In this document: positions 18,499 to 26,856 of the stretch, piece by piece
How positions within the stretch are numbered: position 1 is the first letter of the stretch
Layout: each line of letters starts with the position of its first letter
From: Chthoniobacteraceae bacterium
GTDB lineage: Bacteria; Verrucomicrobiota; Verrucomicrobiia; Chthoniobacterales; Chthoniobacteraceae
Assembly: GCA_947471505.1 (NCBI GenBank)
Contig: CANIWM010000050.1
Coordinates: 1-46,935 of the forward strand
Reading direction: 5' to 3'
DNA: 46,935 nt
The notes under the pieces: generated by a model
What the model was told of the DNA's origin: nothing
Databases searched by the model: none
What the model saw: only the letters and a program-made list of their open reading frames with translations
Program-made: the position numbers and the translations under genes

Positions 18499-19502
18499 GG
18501 GCTCTTCTCAACATCATCGCAATGGTCGTCGGCTTTATCGCTGTGGCCGCAGTGCTTTCAAAAAAGACGCCCCCTCGCTACGTGCCGACCGTCACCGAGA
18601 AGCTGAAGCGCTACGCCTCTGCGGGCGACGACTTTGATGTGCTCGCGATTGGCTCCAGCCGCACGTATCGACAGATCATCCCGAAGGTGTTCGACGAGGC
18701 GATGGCAGCAGCGGGCAAGCCCACGCGCACGTTCAATCTCGGCATTGATGGGATGCGTCCGCCGGAAGACACCTATGTGCTGGAGAAGGCTCTGGCATTG
18801 CGTCGCAAGCCGCTGAAATTTGTCATCGTCGAGTGTAACAACATCCGCTTCGAGGTGCGCGACGAGGACGCGGACACCGTGCGCGCAGTCCACTGGCACG
18901 ACTGGAAACGGCTCGTCACGATAGGTCGGCTCGCGTTTTATGGGGACAGAAAGAAGCGTGGTTTTGGCGACACGATGAAGCGGCGGTTCGATGTGTTTCC
19001 CGAGTTCTGGGAGCACACGGAGTATTGGTTTGAGAACGTGACAGAGCTAGGGCGCGGCAACGAACTTCTCTCGGCGCGACTCTTCGACACGACAGACCCG
19101 AAGAAGTCCATCGGCTCCGATGGATTCCACGATTCTCCAGTCCGCACTGGGCTGTCTGGCAAAGAACTCGCCGCGTATGAAAAGGACGTGGAAGCCATGC
19201 GAAAGACGCCGCCGCGTGCGGAGCGCTCGGAGTGGGTAAGCCAGGCGGAACTCGCGGAGAAGCGCCGCATCATCGAGCGTGCCGGGGCGAAGATGATCCT
19301 CGTCGTCCCGCCGTATCCCATGACGAAGCGGTTCCTGCCGGACGGCGAGAAGGAGCAAGCCGCCGTGATCGATTTCTCGAACCCGCTGGAGTTTCCCGAG
19401 CTTTATACCCCCGAGCACCGTCTCGATGAAGGGCACACGAATCGCACCGGCTCGGAGATATACACGCGGCTGATCGCCGAGCGGATTTTACGGCAGCTAT
19501 GA
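18495..19502 (+). CDS. Membrane-anchored SGNH-type protein 2 of the MBOAT operon
   Basis: A 335-residue protein with an N-terminal membrane anchor (IIAMVVGFIAVAAVL) and the same SGNH-like plan as its neighbours: VLAIGSSRTYRQIIP (Ser54/Ser55), GIDGMRPPEDTYVLEKAL, and LDEGHTNRTGSEIYTRL with the DxxH dyad. It shares the GSSR, DGMRPPED and terminal H-x-N-x-x-G-S-E motifs with the following gene, so those two are the closest pair. Start ATG 18495 overlaps the preceding stop, and its own stop overlaps the next start by the same ATGA arrangement. Probable role: transfer or removal of acyl groups on an exported glycan together with the MBOAT protein; substrate unknown. Confidence 0.78.
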   Translation: MRALLNIIAMVVGFIAVAAVLSKKTPPRYVPTVTEKLKRYASAGDDFDVLAIGSSRTYRQIIPKVFDEAMAAAGKPTRTFNLGIDGMRPPEDTYVLEKALALRRKPLKFVIVECNNIRFEVRDEDADTVRAVHWHDWKRLVTIGRLAFYGDRKKRGFGDTMKRRFDVFPEFWEHTEYWFENVTELGRGNELLSARLFDTTDPKKSIGSDGFHDSPVRTGLSGKELAAYEKDVEAMRKTPPRAERSEWVSQAELAEKRRIIERAGAKMILVVPPYPMTKRFLPDGEKEQAAVIDFSNPLEFPELYTPEHRLDEGHTNRTGSEIYTRLIAERILRQL

Positions 19503-20488
19503 AAGGGCTAAACGTCGTCGCATTCATCGCCGGGTTCGCGCTCATCGCCGCTGTGCTCTCGCGAGCGGTGCCGTCGGTGCGTCCGCCGCAGATTGGCGCG
19601 AAGCTCGATTTTCTCGCACAGCACGGTGCGGGCTACGACACGTTTTTCATCGGCTCCAGTCGCGTGCATCGGCAGATCATCCCGGACCTTTTCGATGCGG
19701 AAATGGCCGCGCTGGGCGTGAAGACGAACTCCTTTAGTCTCTCCGGCGACGGGATGCGCCCGCCGGAAGATGAGTTCGTGATGGAGCGCGCCTTCGCCAG
19801 CCGCACCGCGCCCGTGCGGCTCTTGCTCGTGGAGTGCAACTCCGTGGAACCCGGCCTCGTCGAGGACGACGCGGGCACTGCGCGCGCCGTCTATTGGCAC
19901 GACGCAGCACGGATGGCGCGGCTGTGGCGCAATTGTTGGGCAGCCCCCACGGCCTCGCGCGTGTGGAAAAGGCTGCGCCAATTCCCCGAGCACATTCAGC
20001 ACTGGGCGTGGAACGCGGGGCGTCTCGGCGAAGGCAACGAACAACTCACCGCGATGCTCTTCGGCCAGCCGCCGCGCGACGACGCGCGCGAAGTCGGCGC
20101 GGACGGGTATCACGTCCCCAAGACCGTCCCGCCCATGAGCGGCTCCGCGCTCCGTGCCTACGAAAAGGATGTCGCCGCCGTGCTCAAGTCCCCGCCGCCG
20201 CGCGATGAGGAGGACTCCGAGAGCCAAGCCTCCCTCGCGTGGAAGCAGGCGCTCGCCACGAAACTGGGCGCGCGGCTCGTGCTCGTGTCCTCGCCGTTTC
20301 CACGGCCTGTCGTCTTCGCGCCGACGGGAGACATTACCTTCCTCGATTTCTCCAGTCCCGTCCGCTACCCCGAACTTTACGCCCCCGAAAACCGCCGTGA
20401 CCCCGGTCATCTCAACGTCCGTGGGTCGGAACTCTACACACGCATCATCGCCCGGCAGATTGCCGCCGCGCTTCAACCGCAGCCATGA
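19499..20488 (+). CDS. Membrane-anchored SGNH-type protein 3 of the MBOAT operon
   Basis: A 329-residue protein, N-terminally anchored (VVAFIAGFALIAAVL), with TFFIGSSRVHRQIIP (Ser53/Ser54), SGDGMRPPEDEFVMERAF and RDPGHLNVRGSELYTRII carrying the DxxH dyad. It is clearly homologous along its full length to the preceding gene, including the YWHDAARMARLW region that parallels HWHDWKRLV there. Translational coupling is indicated by ATGA overlaps on both sides. Retention of all apparent catalytic residues in three consecutive copies argues that each is functional rather than a decaying duplicate. Confidence 0.78.
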   Translation: MKGLNVVAFIAGFALIAAVLSRAVPSVRPPQIGAKLDFLAQHGAGYDTFFIGSSRVHRQIIPDLFDAEMAALGVKTNSFSLSGDGMRPPEDEFVMERAFASRTAPVRLLLVECNSVEPGLVEDDAGTARAVYWHDAARMARLWRNCWAAPTASRVWKRLRQFPEHIQHWAWNAGRLGEGNEQLTAMLFGQPPRDDAREVGADGYHVPKTVPPMSGSALRAYEKDVAAVLKSPPPRDEEDSESQASLAWKQALATKLGARLVLVSSPFPRPVVFAPTGDITFLDFSSPVRYPELYAPENRRDPGHLNVRGSELYTRIIARQIAAALQPQP

Positions 20489-22227
20489 CACTCGCAGCCA
20501 TCGAACCCGCAAAACCCATCCTCTTCGTCGAATTTCGCTTCCTCTGGATATTCGCCATCATCTTCGGCGTGAACTGGCTGCTGCGCTCGAACACGGCGCG
20601 CAAAGTCTGGCTGCTCGTGTGCAGCCACGTCTTCTACTGCTGCTTTTTCATCGGTGCCCCGTCCGAGTTTTTCCCGAATCTCTTCGCGGGAAAATGGGCC
20701 GATCTCCCCGCTGGCTGGTGGTTCCCGTCGCTCCTGTGGTTTAGCACGATCATGGACTACTATGTCGGCGTCGGCATCGAAGATGCGAAGACCGACCGGC
20801 GGCGCAAACAGTGGGTCGCCATGAGTCTGCTGGTGAATCTCGGGGTGCTCGGCTTCTTCAAATACTACGGCTTCTTCGACCAAAATGTGCGCGCCGTCGT
20901 CGCGTGGATGGGCCTCACGCCGAGCTGGGAGCCGCTGAAAGTTTTCCTCCCTTACGGCATTAGTTTCTACACCTTCCAAAGCCTCAGCTACTCGCTCGAA
21001 GTCTATCGCAGAAAGCTCCCCGCCGAGCGCAGCTTCCTCAATCTCGCGTTCTTCATCGCCTTCTTCCCGCAAGTCGTCGCGGGGCCGATTGTGCGCGCGA
21101 TGACGTTCCTCCCGCAGACTTTGAAAAAGGTGGAGTGGTCCAGCGTGGATGTGCGTGGCTGCCTCGCGCTGTTCCTCATCGGCTTCGTGAAAAAAGCCTG
21201 CATCGGCGACACGCTCTCGCAAGTCGCCGACCCGTATTTCGCATCGCCCGAGACGCACAGCGCCTATAGCGCGTGGGCTGCATCGCTGGCCTACGCGGGG
21301 CAGATTTACTGCGACTTCAGCGGCTACAGCGACATGGCAATCGCTGTCTCCCGGCTGCTCGGCTACGAGTTGTGCGTGAACTTTGCCTTCCCCTATTTCA
21401 GCAACAGCATCACTGAGTTCTGGCGGCGCTGGCACATGAGTCTTAGTTCGTGGCTGCGCGATTATCTCTACATTTCCCTCGGCGGAAATCGCGGCTCCAA
21501 GCTCTTCACCTACCGCAACCTCATGCTCACGATGGTGCTGGGCGGGCTGTGGCACGGCGCGTCGTGGACGTTCGTCGTATGGGGCGCGATGCATGGCGTC
21601 GCGCTCATCGTCCATCGCGAGTGGGAGCGCATCACTGCAGCGGCGGCGGGCGTCGGCAAAGTGATGAAAGTCATTGCTGTTCCTCTCACGTTTTTCTGGG
21701 TGTTGCTGACGTGGATTCCGTTTCGCGCGAACGACATTTACACGGATAAACCAAACGCGACGGATAAGGGGGCCAAGCTCCTGAGCCGCAGCAGCGCGGG
21801 GTTTCAGAGCCTCGATAAAGATGACCACGAAAAACCGATGGCCTATCCATTTGCAAAGACGGACGACAAAAAGACCGTCGCCCTGCTCGCCCACGATGCG
21901 AAAACGAACACTTGGACCGGCACAGGAGCGGACGGCAAACCCGCCACCATCCACCTCCACCAAAGCGGCTTCGCTCTCACCGCGAAAGTCTGGGAATCGC
22001 TCGTCCTTTTCAAAGACCACGCTAAGCGCAACGTGTGCGGCAACTTCATCTGGGCCATCCTTGGCGGCCTCACGATTGTCCATTGGCTGAACTCCCGCAG
22101 CCTGCTGGCCAAGTGGTGGCGCATCGTACCCGACTGGCTCTACTCCCTGCTCCTCGGCGCAGGCTGGGCCTTGGCGCTCCACTGGAAAGTCGTCGCCTAC
22201 AAGCAGTTTATTTACTTTCAGTTCTGA
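20485..22227 (+). CDS. MBOAT-family O-acyltransferase (AlgI/DltB-like)
   Basis: A 580-residue polytopic membrane protein of the membrane-bound O-acyltransferase family, which carries an acyl group across the inner membrane for attachment to an extracellular polymer. Family motifs are clear: PYGISFYTFQSLSYSLEVYR, FFPQVVAGPIVR, DFSGYSDMAIAVSRLLG, EFWRRWHMSLSSWLRDYLYI and the catalytic GGLWHGASWTFVVWG with His357. The start overlaps the third SGNH gene (ATGA), which pairs the enzyme with those partners as AlgI is paired with AlgJ/AlgX. Unusually, an approximately 80-residue hydrophilic segment (about residues 415-495) replaces the usual short loop after the IPFRA motif, before two further membrane helices. 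Confidence 0.9.
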   Translation: MTLAAIEPAKPILFVEFRFLWIFAIIFGVNWLLRSNTARKVWLLVCSHVFYCCFFIGAPSEFFPNLFAGKWADLPAGWWFPSLLWFSTIMDYYVGVGIEDAKTDRRRKQWVAMSLLVNLGVLGFFKYYGFFDQNVRAVVAWMGLTPSWEPLKVFLPYGISFYTFQSLSYSLEVYRRKLPAERSFLNLAFFIAFFPQVVAGPIVRAMTFLPQTLKKVEWSSVDVRGCLALFLIGFVKKACIGDTLSQVADPYFASPETHSAYSAWAASLAYAGQIYCDFSGYSDMAIAVSRLLGYELCVNFAFPYFSNSITEFWRRWHMSLSSWLRDYLYISLGGNRGSKLFTYRNLMLTMVLGGLWHGASWTFVVWGAMHGVALIVHREWERITAAAAGVGKVMKVIAVPLTFFWVLLTWIPFRANDIYTDKPNATDKGAKLLSRSSAGFQSLDKDDHEKPMAYPFAKTDDKKTVALLAHDAKTNTWTGTGADGKPATIHLHQSGFALTAKVWESLVLFKDHAKRNVCGNFIWAILGGLTIVHWLNSRSLLAKWWRIVPDWLYSLLLGAGWALALHWKVVAYKQFIYFQF

Positions 22228-22263
22228 TGCAATAATCGGGGTGATTCGGTGATTTATACAACA

Positions 22264-24996
22264 ATGCCTGCACTCCATATCAGTCTCATCTTTGCCCTCT
22301 CGCTCTCGGCTTTCGCGGCTGCACCGGAGGGCGTGGATTTTTTTGAGAAACGTGTGCGGCCTTTGCTGGCTGAGCGGTGCTTGGAGTGCCATACGGCGGG
22401 GAAGAAGACGAAGGGCGGGTTGGCGCTGGATTCGCGGGCGGGCTGGGAGGCGGGCGGCGATAGCGGCGCGGCGATTGTGCCGGGGAAGGTGGAGGAAAGT
22501 CTGCTCATCAAAGCGGTGCGTTACACAGATACGAACCTCCAGATGCCGGAGAAACGGAAGCTGCCCGATGCGGAGATCGCGGTGCTGGAGCAGTGGGTGG
22601 CGATGGGTGCGCCGGACCCGCGCGAGGGTGCGGCGGTGGCGAAGAAGCAGACGGGGATGAGCTTGGAGGACGGGCGGAAGTTTTGGTCGTATGTGCCGCC
22701 GCGAAAGGCTGCGCTGCCGCCGGTGAAGGATGCGGCGTGGCCGCGCAATGCGGTGGACTATTTTGTTTTGGCGAAGCTGGAGGCGGCGGGGCTGCGGCCT
22801 TCGGCGGATGCGTCGCCGGAGGTGTTGGCGCGACGGCTTTCGCTGAATGTGACGGGGCTCCCGCCATCGGGCGAGACGCTGGAGGCGATGCTGGCGTCGC
22901 CGCAGTTTGGCGAGCATTGGGGGCGGCACTGGCTGGACGTGGCGCGGTTCGCGGAGTCGTCGGGCGGAGGGCGGACGTTGCTGTATAAGGATGCGTGGCG
23001 GTATCGGGATTATGTGATCGGAGCGTTCAATGTGAACGTGCCGTTTGACCGGTTTTTGCGGGAGCAGGTCGCGGGGGATTTGCTGGCGGCAGCGTCGCCG
23101 GAGGAGCACGGGCGTTTGCTGACGGCGACGGCTTTTCTGGCGCTGGGGCCGACGAACTACGAGGAGCAGGACAAGCAGCAGTTGCGGTTCGACGTGATTG
23201 ACGAGCAGCTCGATACGATCGGGAAAGCCGTGCTCGGGCAAACGGTGGGCTGTGCGCGGTGCCATGACCACAAATTCGACCCGATTTCGCAGAGGGATTA
23301 CTACGCAATGGCGGGGATTTTCGCGAGCACGCGGACGTTGTTTAACTACACGGATAACGTCGCGCGCTGGGTGGATGCGCCGCTACCTGTATCGGCGGAG
23401 CAAGAGGCGGCGCTACGCTCGCACGAGGAGGCGGTGGCGGCGCTGAAGGCGAAGCTGGCAGCGGGGAAGAAGACGGTGGCGACGAAGAATGTGGCGGCGG
23501 AGACGCTGGCGGGGATCGTGGTGGACGATGAGGATGCGAAGGCGGTGGGGACGTGGGAGCATTCGCAGCGGATCGTGGGCTACATCGGCAAGGGCTACCG
23601 CACGGATACGAATATGGCGAAGGGCGAGAGCACGATTACGTTTGTGCCGAAGTTTCCTATGGCGGGGCGCTACGAAGTCCGGCTGGCCTACGTCCCCGGC
23701 GAAAACCGCGCGAGCAATGTGCCCGTCCACATTTTCCACGCAGACGGGGAGGCGGAAGTGACGGTGGACGAGGCGGTGCCGCCGCCGCTGGATGGGCGGT
23801 TTGTTTCGCTGGGGACATTCCGCTTTGAAAAAGATGGCGCGGGCTACGTGCTCGTATCGAACGAAGGGACGAAGGGCTTCGTGATTGCGGACGCAGTGCA
23901 GTTCATCGCGGAAGGCGACGCGGGGAATGCGGAAAAGACGGACACAAAAATGCTGGAAGCAGAGATGAAGCGGCTTGCCGCGAGCGGCCCGAAGCGCCCG
24001 CTGGCGATGGCGGTGAAGGAGCAGCCGGAGGACATCGGCGATACGAACATCCGCGTGCGCGGCGTGGTGCATCAGCGCGGGGAGCTAGTGCCGCGCGGCT
24101 TTCTCTCGGTGGCTGCGCAGCCGATGAAGCTGCCAGCTAAAGAGAGCGGTCGGCGCGAGCTGGCGGATTGGCTGACGAGCACGGCGAACCCGCTGACGGC
24201 GCGTGTGTTTGTGAATCGTGTGTGGCAATGGCTCTTCGGCGAAGGGCTGGTGCGGACGGTGGATAATTTCGGCACGACGGGCGAGGTGCCGTCGCACCCG
24301 GAGTTGCTGGATTGGCTGGCTGTGGAGTTCATGGAGCACGGCTGGGATGTGAAGTGGCTCGTGCGAGAAATTGTCACCTCGCGGACGTGGAGCCAGCAAT
24401 CGGCAGGCGCATCGGCCACGAGCGACCCGGATAACCGTCTCCTTTCCCACTACCCGCGCCGCAGGCTTGCCGCGGAGCAGCTCCGCGACGCGATGCTCGT
24501 CGCCAGCGGCGAGCTCGACCGCGCAGTGCTCGGCCCGAACATCGCGGGAGCGGGAGTCATCGATGCGAACGACACGAGCGCGCAGAACATCGAGTATCGC
24601 TACGAGTTTCAGGATATGCGCCGGAGCGTGTACACGCCCGCATTTCGCAACCGGCGGCTGGATTTGTTTGAGGTGTTCGACTTTGGAAATATCAACGCGA
24701 CTCTCGGCGCGCGGACGACGAGCACCGTGGCACCGCAGGCGTTGTTCTTTTTGAACCATCCGTGGGTCGCTGCCCGCGCCCGCGCCGCTGCGGTGCGGTT
24801 GCTGAAACGCGAGGCTCCCGACGCAGCGTTGCTCGATGAAGCGACGCAACGCACGCTCGGGCGTATGCCTTCGCCCGGCGAACGTGCGAAGCTGCTCGCC
24901 TTCCTCTCCACGAACGCGCGCATTGACCGCGAAGGCGCATGGGAGCAAGTGTTCCAGACGCTTTTCGCCAGCGTGGACTTCCGCTATTCCGAATAG
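22264..24996 (+). CDS. Secreted cytochrome-c/DUF1549/DUF1553 (PSD1-type) protein
   Basis: A 910-residue exported protein of the type abundant in Planctomycetota and Verrucomicrobiota. After a signal peptide (ISLIFALSLSAFAAA) comes a planctomycete-type cytochrome c domain with C39-L-E-C42-H43, then DUF1549 (about residues 155-360; DVARFAESSGG, NVPFDRFLREQVAGDLL) containing a second haem-type motif C330-A-R-C333-H334 in GCARCHDHKFDP, a beta-rich insert at about 420-550, and DUF1553 (about 610-900; NPLTARVFVNRVWQWLFGEGLV, ASVDFRYSE at the end). Family members are linked to polysaccharide degradation and are usually followed by a DUF1501 gene; none is present here. The biochemical activity is unknown. 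ATG 22264 is chosen over GTG 22249. Confidence 0.88.
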   Translation: MPALHISLIFALSLSAFAAAPEGVDFFEKRVRPLLAERCLECHTAGKKTKGGLALDSRAGWEAGGDSGAAIVPGKVEESLLIKAVRYTDTNLQMPEKRKLPDAEIAVLEQWVAMGAPDPREGAAVAKKQTGMSLEDGRKFWSYVPPRKAALPPVKDAAWPRNAVDYFVLAKLEAAGLRPSADASPEVLARRLSLNVTGLPPSGETLEAMLASPQFGEHWGRHWLDVARFAESSGGGRTLLYKDAWRYRDYVIGAFNVNVPFDRFLREQVAGDLLAAASPEEHGRLLTATAFLALGPTNYEEQDKQQLRFDVIDEQLDTIGKAVLGQTVGCARCHDHKFDPISQRDYYAMAGIFASTRTLFNYTDNVARWVDAPLPVSAEQEAALRSHEEAVAALKAKLAAGKKTVATKNVAAETLAGIVVDDEDAKAVGTWEHSQRIVGYIGKGYRTDTNMAKGESTITFVPKFPMAGRYEVRLAYVPGENRASNVPVHIFHADGEAEVTVDEAVPPPLDGRFVSLGTFRFEKDGAGYVLVSNEGTKGFVIADAVQFIAEGDAGNAEKTDTKMLEAEMKRLAASGPKRPLAMAVKEQPEDIGDTNIRVRGVVHQRGELVPRGFLSVAAQPMKLPAKESGRRELADWLTSTANPLTARVFVNRVWQWLFGEGLVRTVDNFGTTGEVPSHPELLDWLAVEFMEHGWDVKWLVREIVTSRTWSQQSAGASATSDPDNRLLSHYPRRRLAAEQLRDAMLVASGELDRAVLGPNIAGAGVIDANDTSAQNIEYRYEFQDMRRSVYTPAFRNRRLDLFEVFDFGNINATLGARTTSTVAPQALFFLNHPWVAARARAAAVRLLKREAPDAALLDEATQRTLGRMPSPGERAKLLAFLSTNARIDREGAWEQVFQTLFASVDFRYSE

Positions 24997-25053
24997 AATA
25001 CGCAGCGATCTTGTTTGCAAGAAATGCGCGCCGCGCCTACGCCAGCAGGCACC

Positions 25054-25692
25054 ATGAACCTCAACAAATTCAACTGGAACGAACTCTGGCGGCAACAATC
25101 AGCCATGCAGCAAGACCCCTTCTCCCTCGAAATGGTGAAACGCCGCCACGCCTCCGGCAGCAAGAGCCCCATGGGGCTCCTCGATTGCACGTTGCTCTAC
25201 GCACTCACTCGCTGGCGCAAACCGATGGTCGTCGTGGAGACTGGCGGCTTCCTCGGCATGTCCTCCGCATTCATCCTCAAGGCGCTCGCCGACGAGCATC
25301 TCTCTACGGCGAAACTTCACAGCATCGAGTGGATGGAAGACTGCCCGCACGGCTCGCTCATCCCGGACGAGTTAAAAAGCGGCTTCGTCCCCATGCGCGG
25401 AAAAGTGGAAGACTTCATCGCCAAAGGCGCGCTGCCCAAGCGCGTGGATATGTTCCTCCACGATAGCTCGCACCGTCGCGCGCACATGCTCATGGAATAC
25501 GAGTATTTCTGGGACCGCATGAGCGATGGCGATGTGCTCGTCTCCCACGACGTTCACCTTTCCTCGGCTTTCACCGAGTTCATCACCAAGACCTACAAGC
25601 ACGACAAGATCGGCCAGACCGACCCTGACGCCACGACGCATCATTATTGGGGCCGTTGGGGCAACCTCGGCTTCATCGTCAAAAAAGTGTAG
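25054..25692 (+). CDS. Class I SAM-dependent methyltransferase-like protein
   Basis: A 212-residue cytoplasmic protein resembling the Methyltransf_24/cephalosporin hydroxylase-like group. The SAM-binding motif I is VVVETGGFLGMSSAFILKAL, followed by LHSIEWMED (acidic ribose-binding position), VDMFLHDSSHRR and GDVLVSHDVH. The N-terminal SPMGLLDCTLLYALTR helix is typical of such enzymes. The substrate cannot be read; small-molecule or sugar O-methylation is possible. ATG 25054 gives the cleanest N-terminus, though the frame is open from TTG 25015. The gene is convergent with the sialidase gene and ends two bases before it. Confidence 0.7.
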   Translation: MNLNKFNWNELWRQQSAMQQDPFSLEMVKRRHASGSKSPMGLLDCTLLYALTRWRKPMVVVETGGFLGMSSAFILKALADEHLSTAKLHSIEWMEDCPHGSLIPDELKSGFVPMRGKVEDFIAKGALPKRVDMFLHDSSHRRAHMLMEYEYFWDRMSDGDVLVSHDVHLSSAFTEFITKTYKHDKIGQTDPDATTHHYWGRWGNLGFIVKKV

Positions 25693-25694
25693 GC

Positions 25695-26792
25695 TTACTG
25701 CTCTAGCAGCGCGGAGAGCGCGATGGTCTGCAATACGATGCCGCTAGTTGTTTCGTGAAGAACGCCGATTTTATCGCCAGAAAGCCGCGTGAGTGCGGTG
25801 TAGCCTGGGCCTTTTCTGGCGAAAATGTTCAGGCTATGCGGCCAAGTGGTGCCTTCGTCGAGGCTGGCTCGGAGGGTGATGTTTGACCGTCCGGGGCCGG
25901 CAGGGTTGCAGAAAAGGAAGACGCTTTTTTCGCCCGCACCGCTGAATGTCCAGCGGAGGAACGAGCCCTCGCAGCGCGGACACGGGAGGGCTTTTTCGTG
26001 GACGAGTGGCGTCCACTTTTCGCCACCGTCGGTGCTGCGGGCGGTGGCGCGGGTGCCTTGCGAGTGGGTCTGCATCCGTGTGTTGAAAAGTAGCGCGCCA
26101 TCGGGGAGTTCGGCGACACAGCTTTCGTTCGCGCCGTCGCCGAGTGGTTTGCCGATGTGCCAACTTGCGCCCGCGTCGTCGCTGATGATGGCGTGCGCGT
26201 CGTAGGTGCCATCGGCCCGCGAATGGTTCGCGGGTATGACGAATCGCCCTGCGTGCGCACCGTGCGCGAGTTGGATGCCGCGTCCGGGGCCGGTGGCGTA
26301 CCAGCGCCACTCGGGGCGGTCGGCTTGTGCAGAAATGTCGGTGGGTTTTGCCCAAGTGAGCCCGTGGTCTGTGGAGACGGTGTGGTAGGGGCGGCGGCCC
26401 AGCGGCGCCTTGCCAGAGCGGATGTCGCCTTCGTGCTCTGTGCCGGAGTTCCAAGTGAGGAGAAGGTGGATCGCGCCGGTTTTGGCGTCCACGACGGGGC
26501 ATGGATTGCCGCAGGTGTTGGCGTCATCGTCCCAGACGGTTTGCTGTGCGCTCCATGTTTTGCCAGCGTCGGTGGAACGACGGAGGACGAGGTCTATATC
26601 CCCTGCGTCGCCTCCGCCGCTCTTGCGCGCTTCGGCAAAAGCGAGGATGTCGCCGTTCGCTGCCGTGATGAGGGCCGGGATGCGGTAGGTGTGGTAGCCG
26701 TCGGTGCCGTTCGTGAAGATGGGCAGTTCTTCCGCACGGGTGGTCGTTGTGAGAAGCAGCGTGGACACGAGAGCGGCAGTGAGTTTGTGCAT
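25695..26792 (-). CDS. Exo-alpha-sialidase (BNR-repeat, GH33-like), secreted
   Basis: A 365-residue exported six-bladed propeller that would hydrolyse terminal sialic acids from glycans. After a signal peptide (LTAALVSTLLLTTTTRA) comes TYRIPAL, the YRIP/FRIP motif with the catalytic-triad Arg37, and four Asp-box repeats: STDAGKTWS, SDDAGASWH, STDGGEKWT and SLDEGTTW. The region ATGPGRGIQL and the ESCVAEL acidic stretch also fit the family. ATG 26792 is preferred over the GTG-like upstream extension, which would run through a terminator hairpin. That hairpin ends only 12 bp before the start codon, and no promoter or good ribosome binding site fits in the gap. Confidence 0.88.
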   Translation of the reverse strand: MHKLTAALVSTLLLTTTTRAEELPIFTNGTDGYHTYRIPALITAANGDILAFAEARKSGGGDAGDIDLVLRRSTDAGKTWSAQQTVWDDDANTCGNPCPVVDAKTGAIHLLLTWNSGTEHEGDIRSGKAPLGRRPYHTVSTDHGLTWAKPTDISAQADRPEWRWYATGPGRGIQLAHGAHAGRFVIPANHSRADGTYDAHAIISDDAGASWHIGKPLGDGANESCVAELPDGALLFNTRMQTHSQGTRATARSTDGGEKWTPLVHEKALPCPRCEGSFLRWTFSGAGEKSVFLFCNPAGPGRSNITLRASLDEGTTWPHSLNIFARKGPGYTALTRLSGDKIGVLHETTSGIVLQTIALSALLEQ

Positions 26793-26803
26793 GTCGGATA
26801 TAC

Positions 26804-26837
26804 AAAAAAGGCCGGGCAATCGTGCCCGGCCTTTTTG
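26804..26837 (-). terminator. Bidirectional rho-independent terminator
   Basis: A perfect stem GGCCGGGCA / TGCCCGGCC with an ATCG loop is flanked by A6 on the left and T5 on the right, so it would work in both directions. It closes the minus-strand gene 26857-29127 and lies immediately before the sialidase start at 26792. Confidence 0.9.
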
Positions 26838-26856
26838 TGAATTTGTTGGGAGAGGT

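Noticed and set aside
20473-23271. 932-codon minus-strand open frame across the MBOAT and DUF1549 genes
   Set aside because: It overlaps two confidently identified forward genes and shows Arg/Pro/His-rich shadow composition with no recognisable domain.
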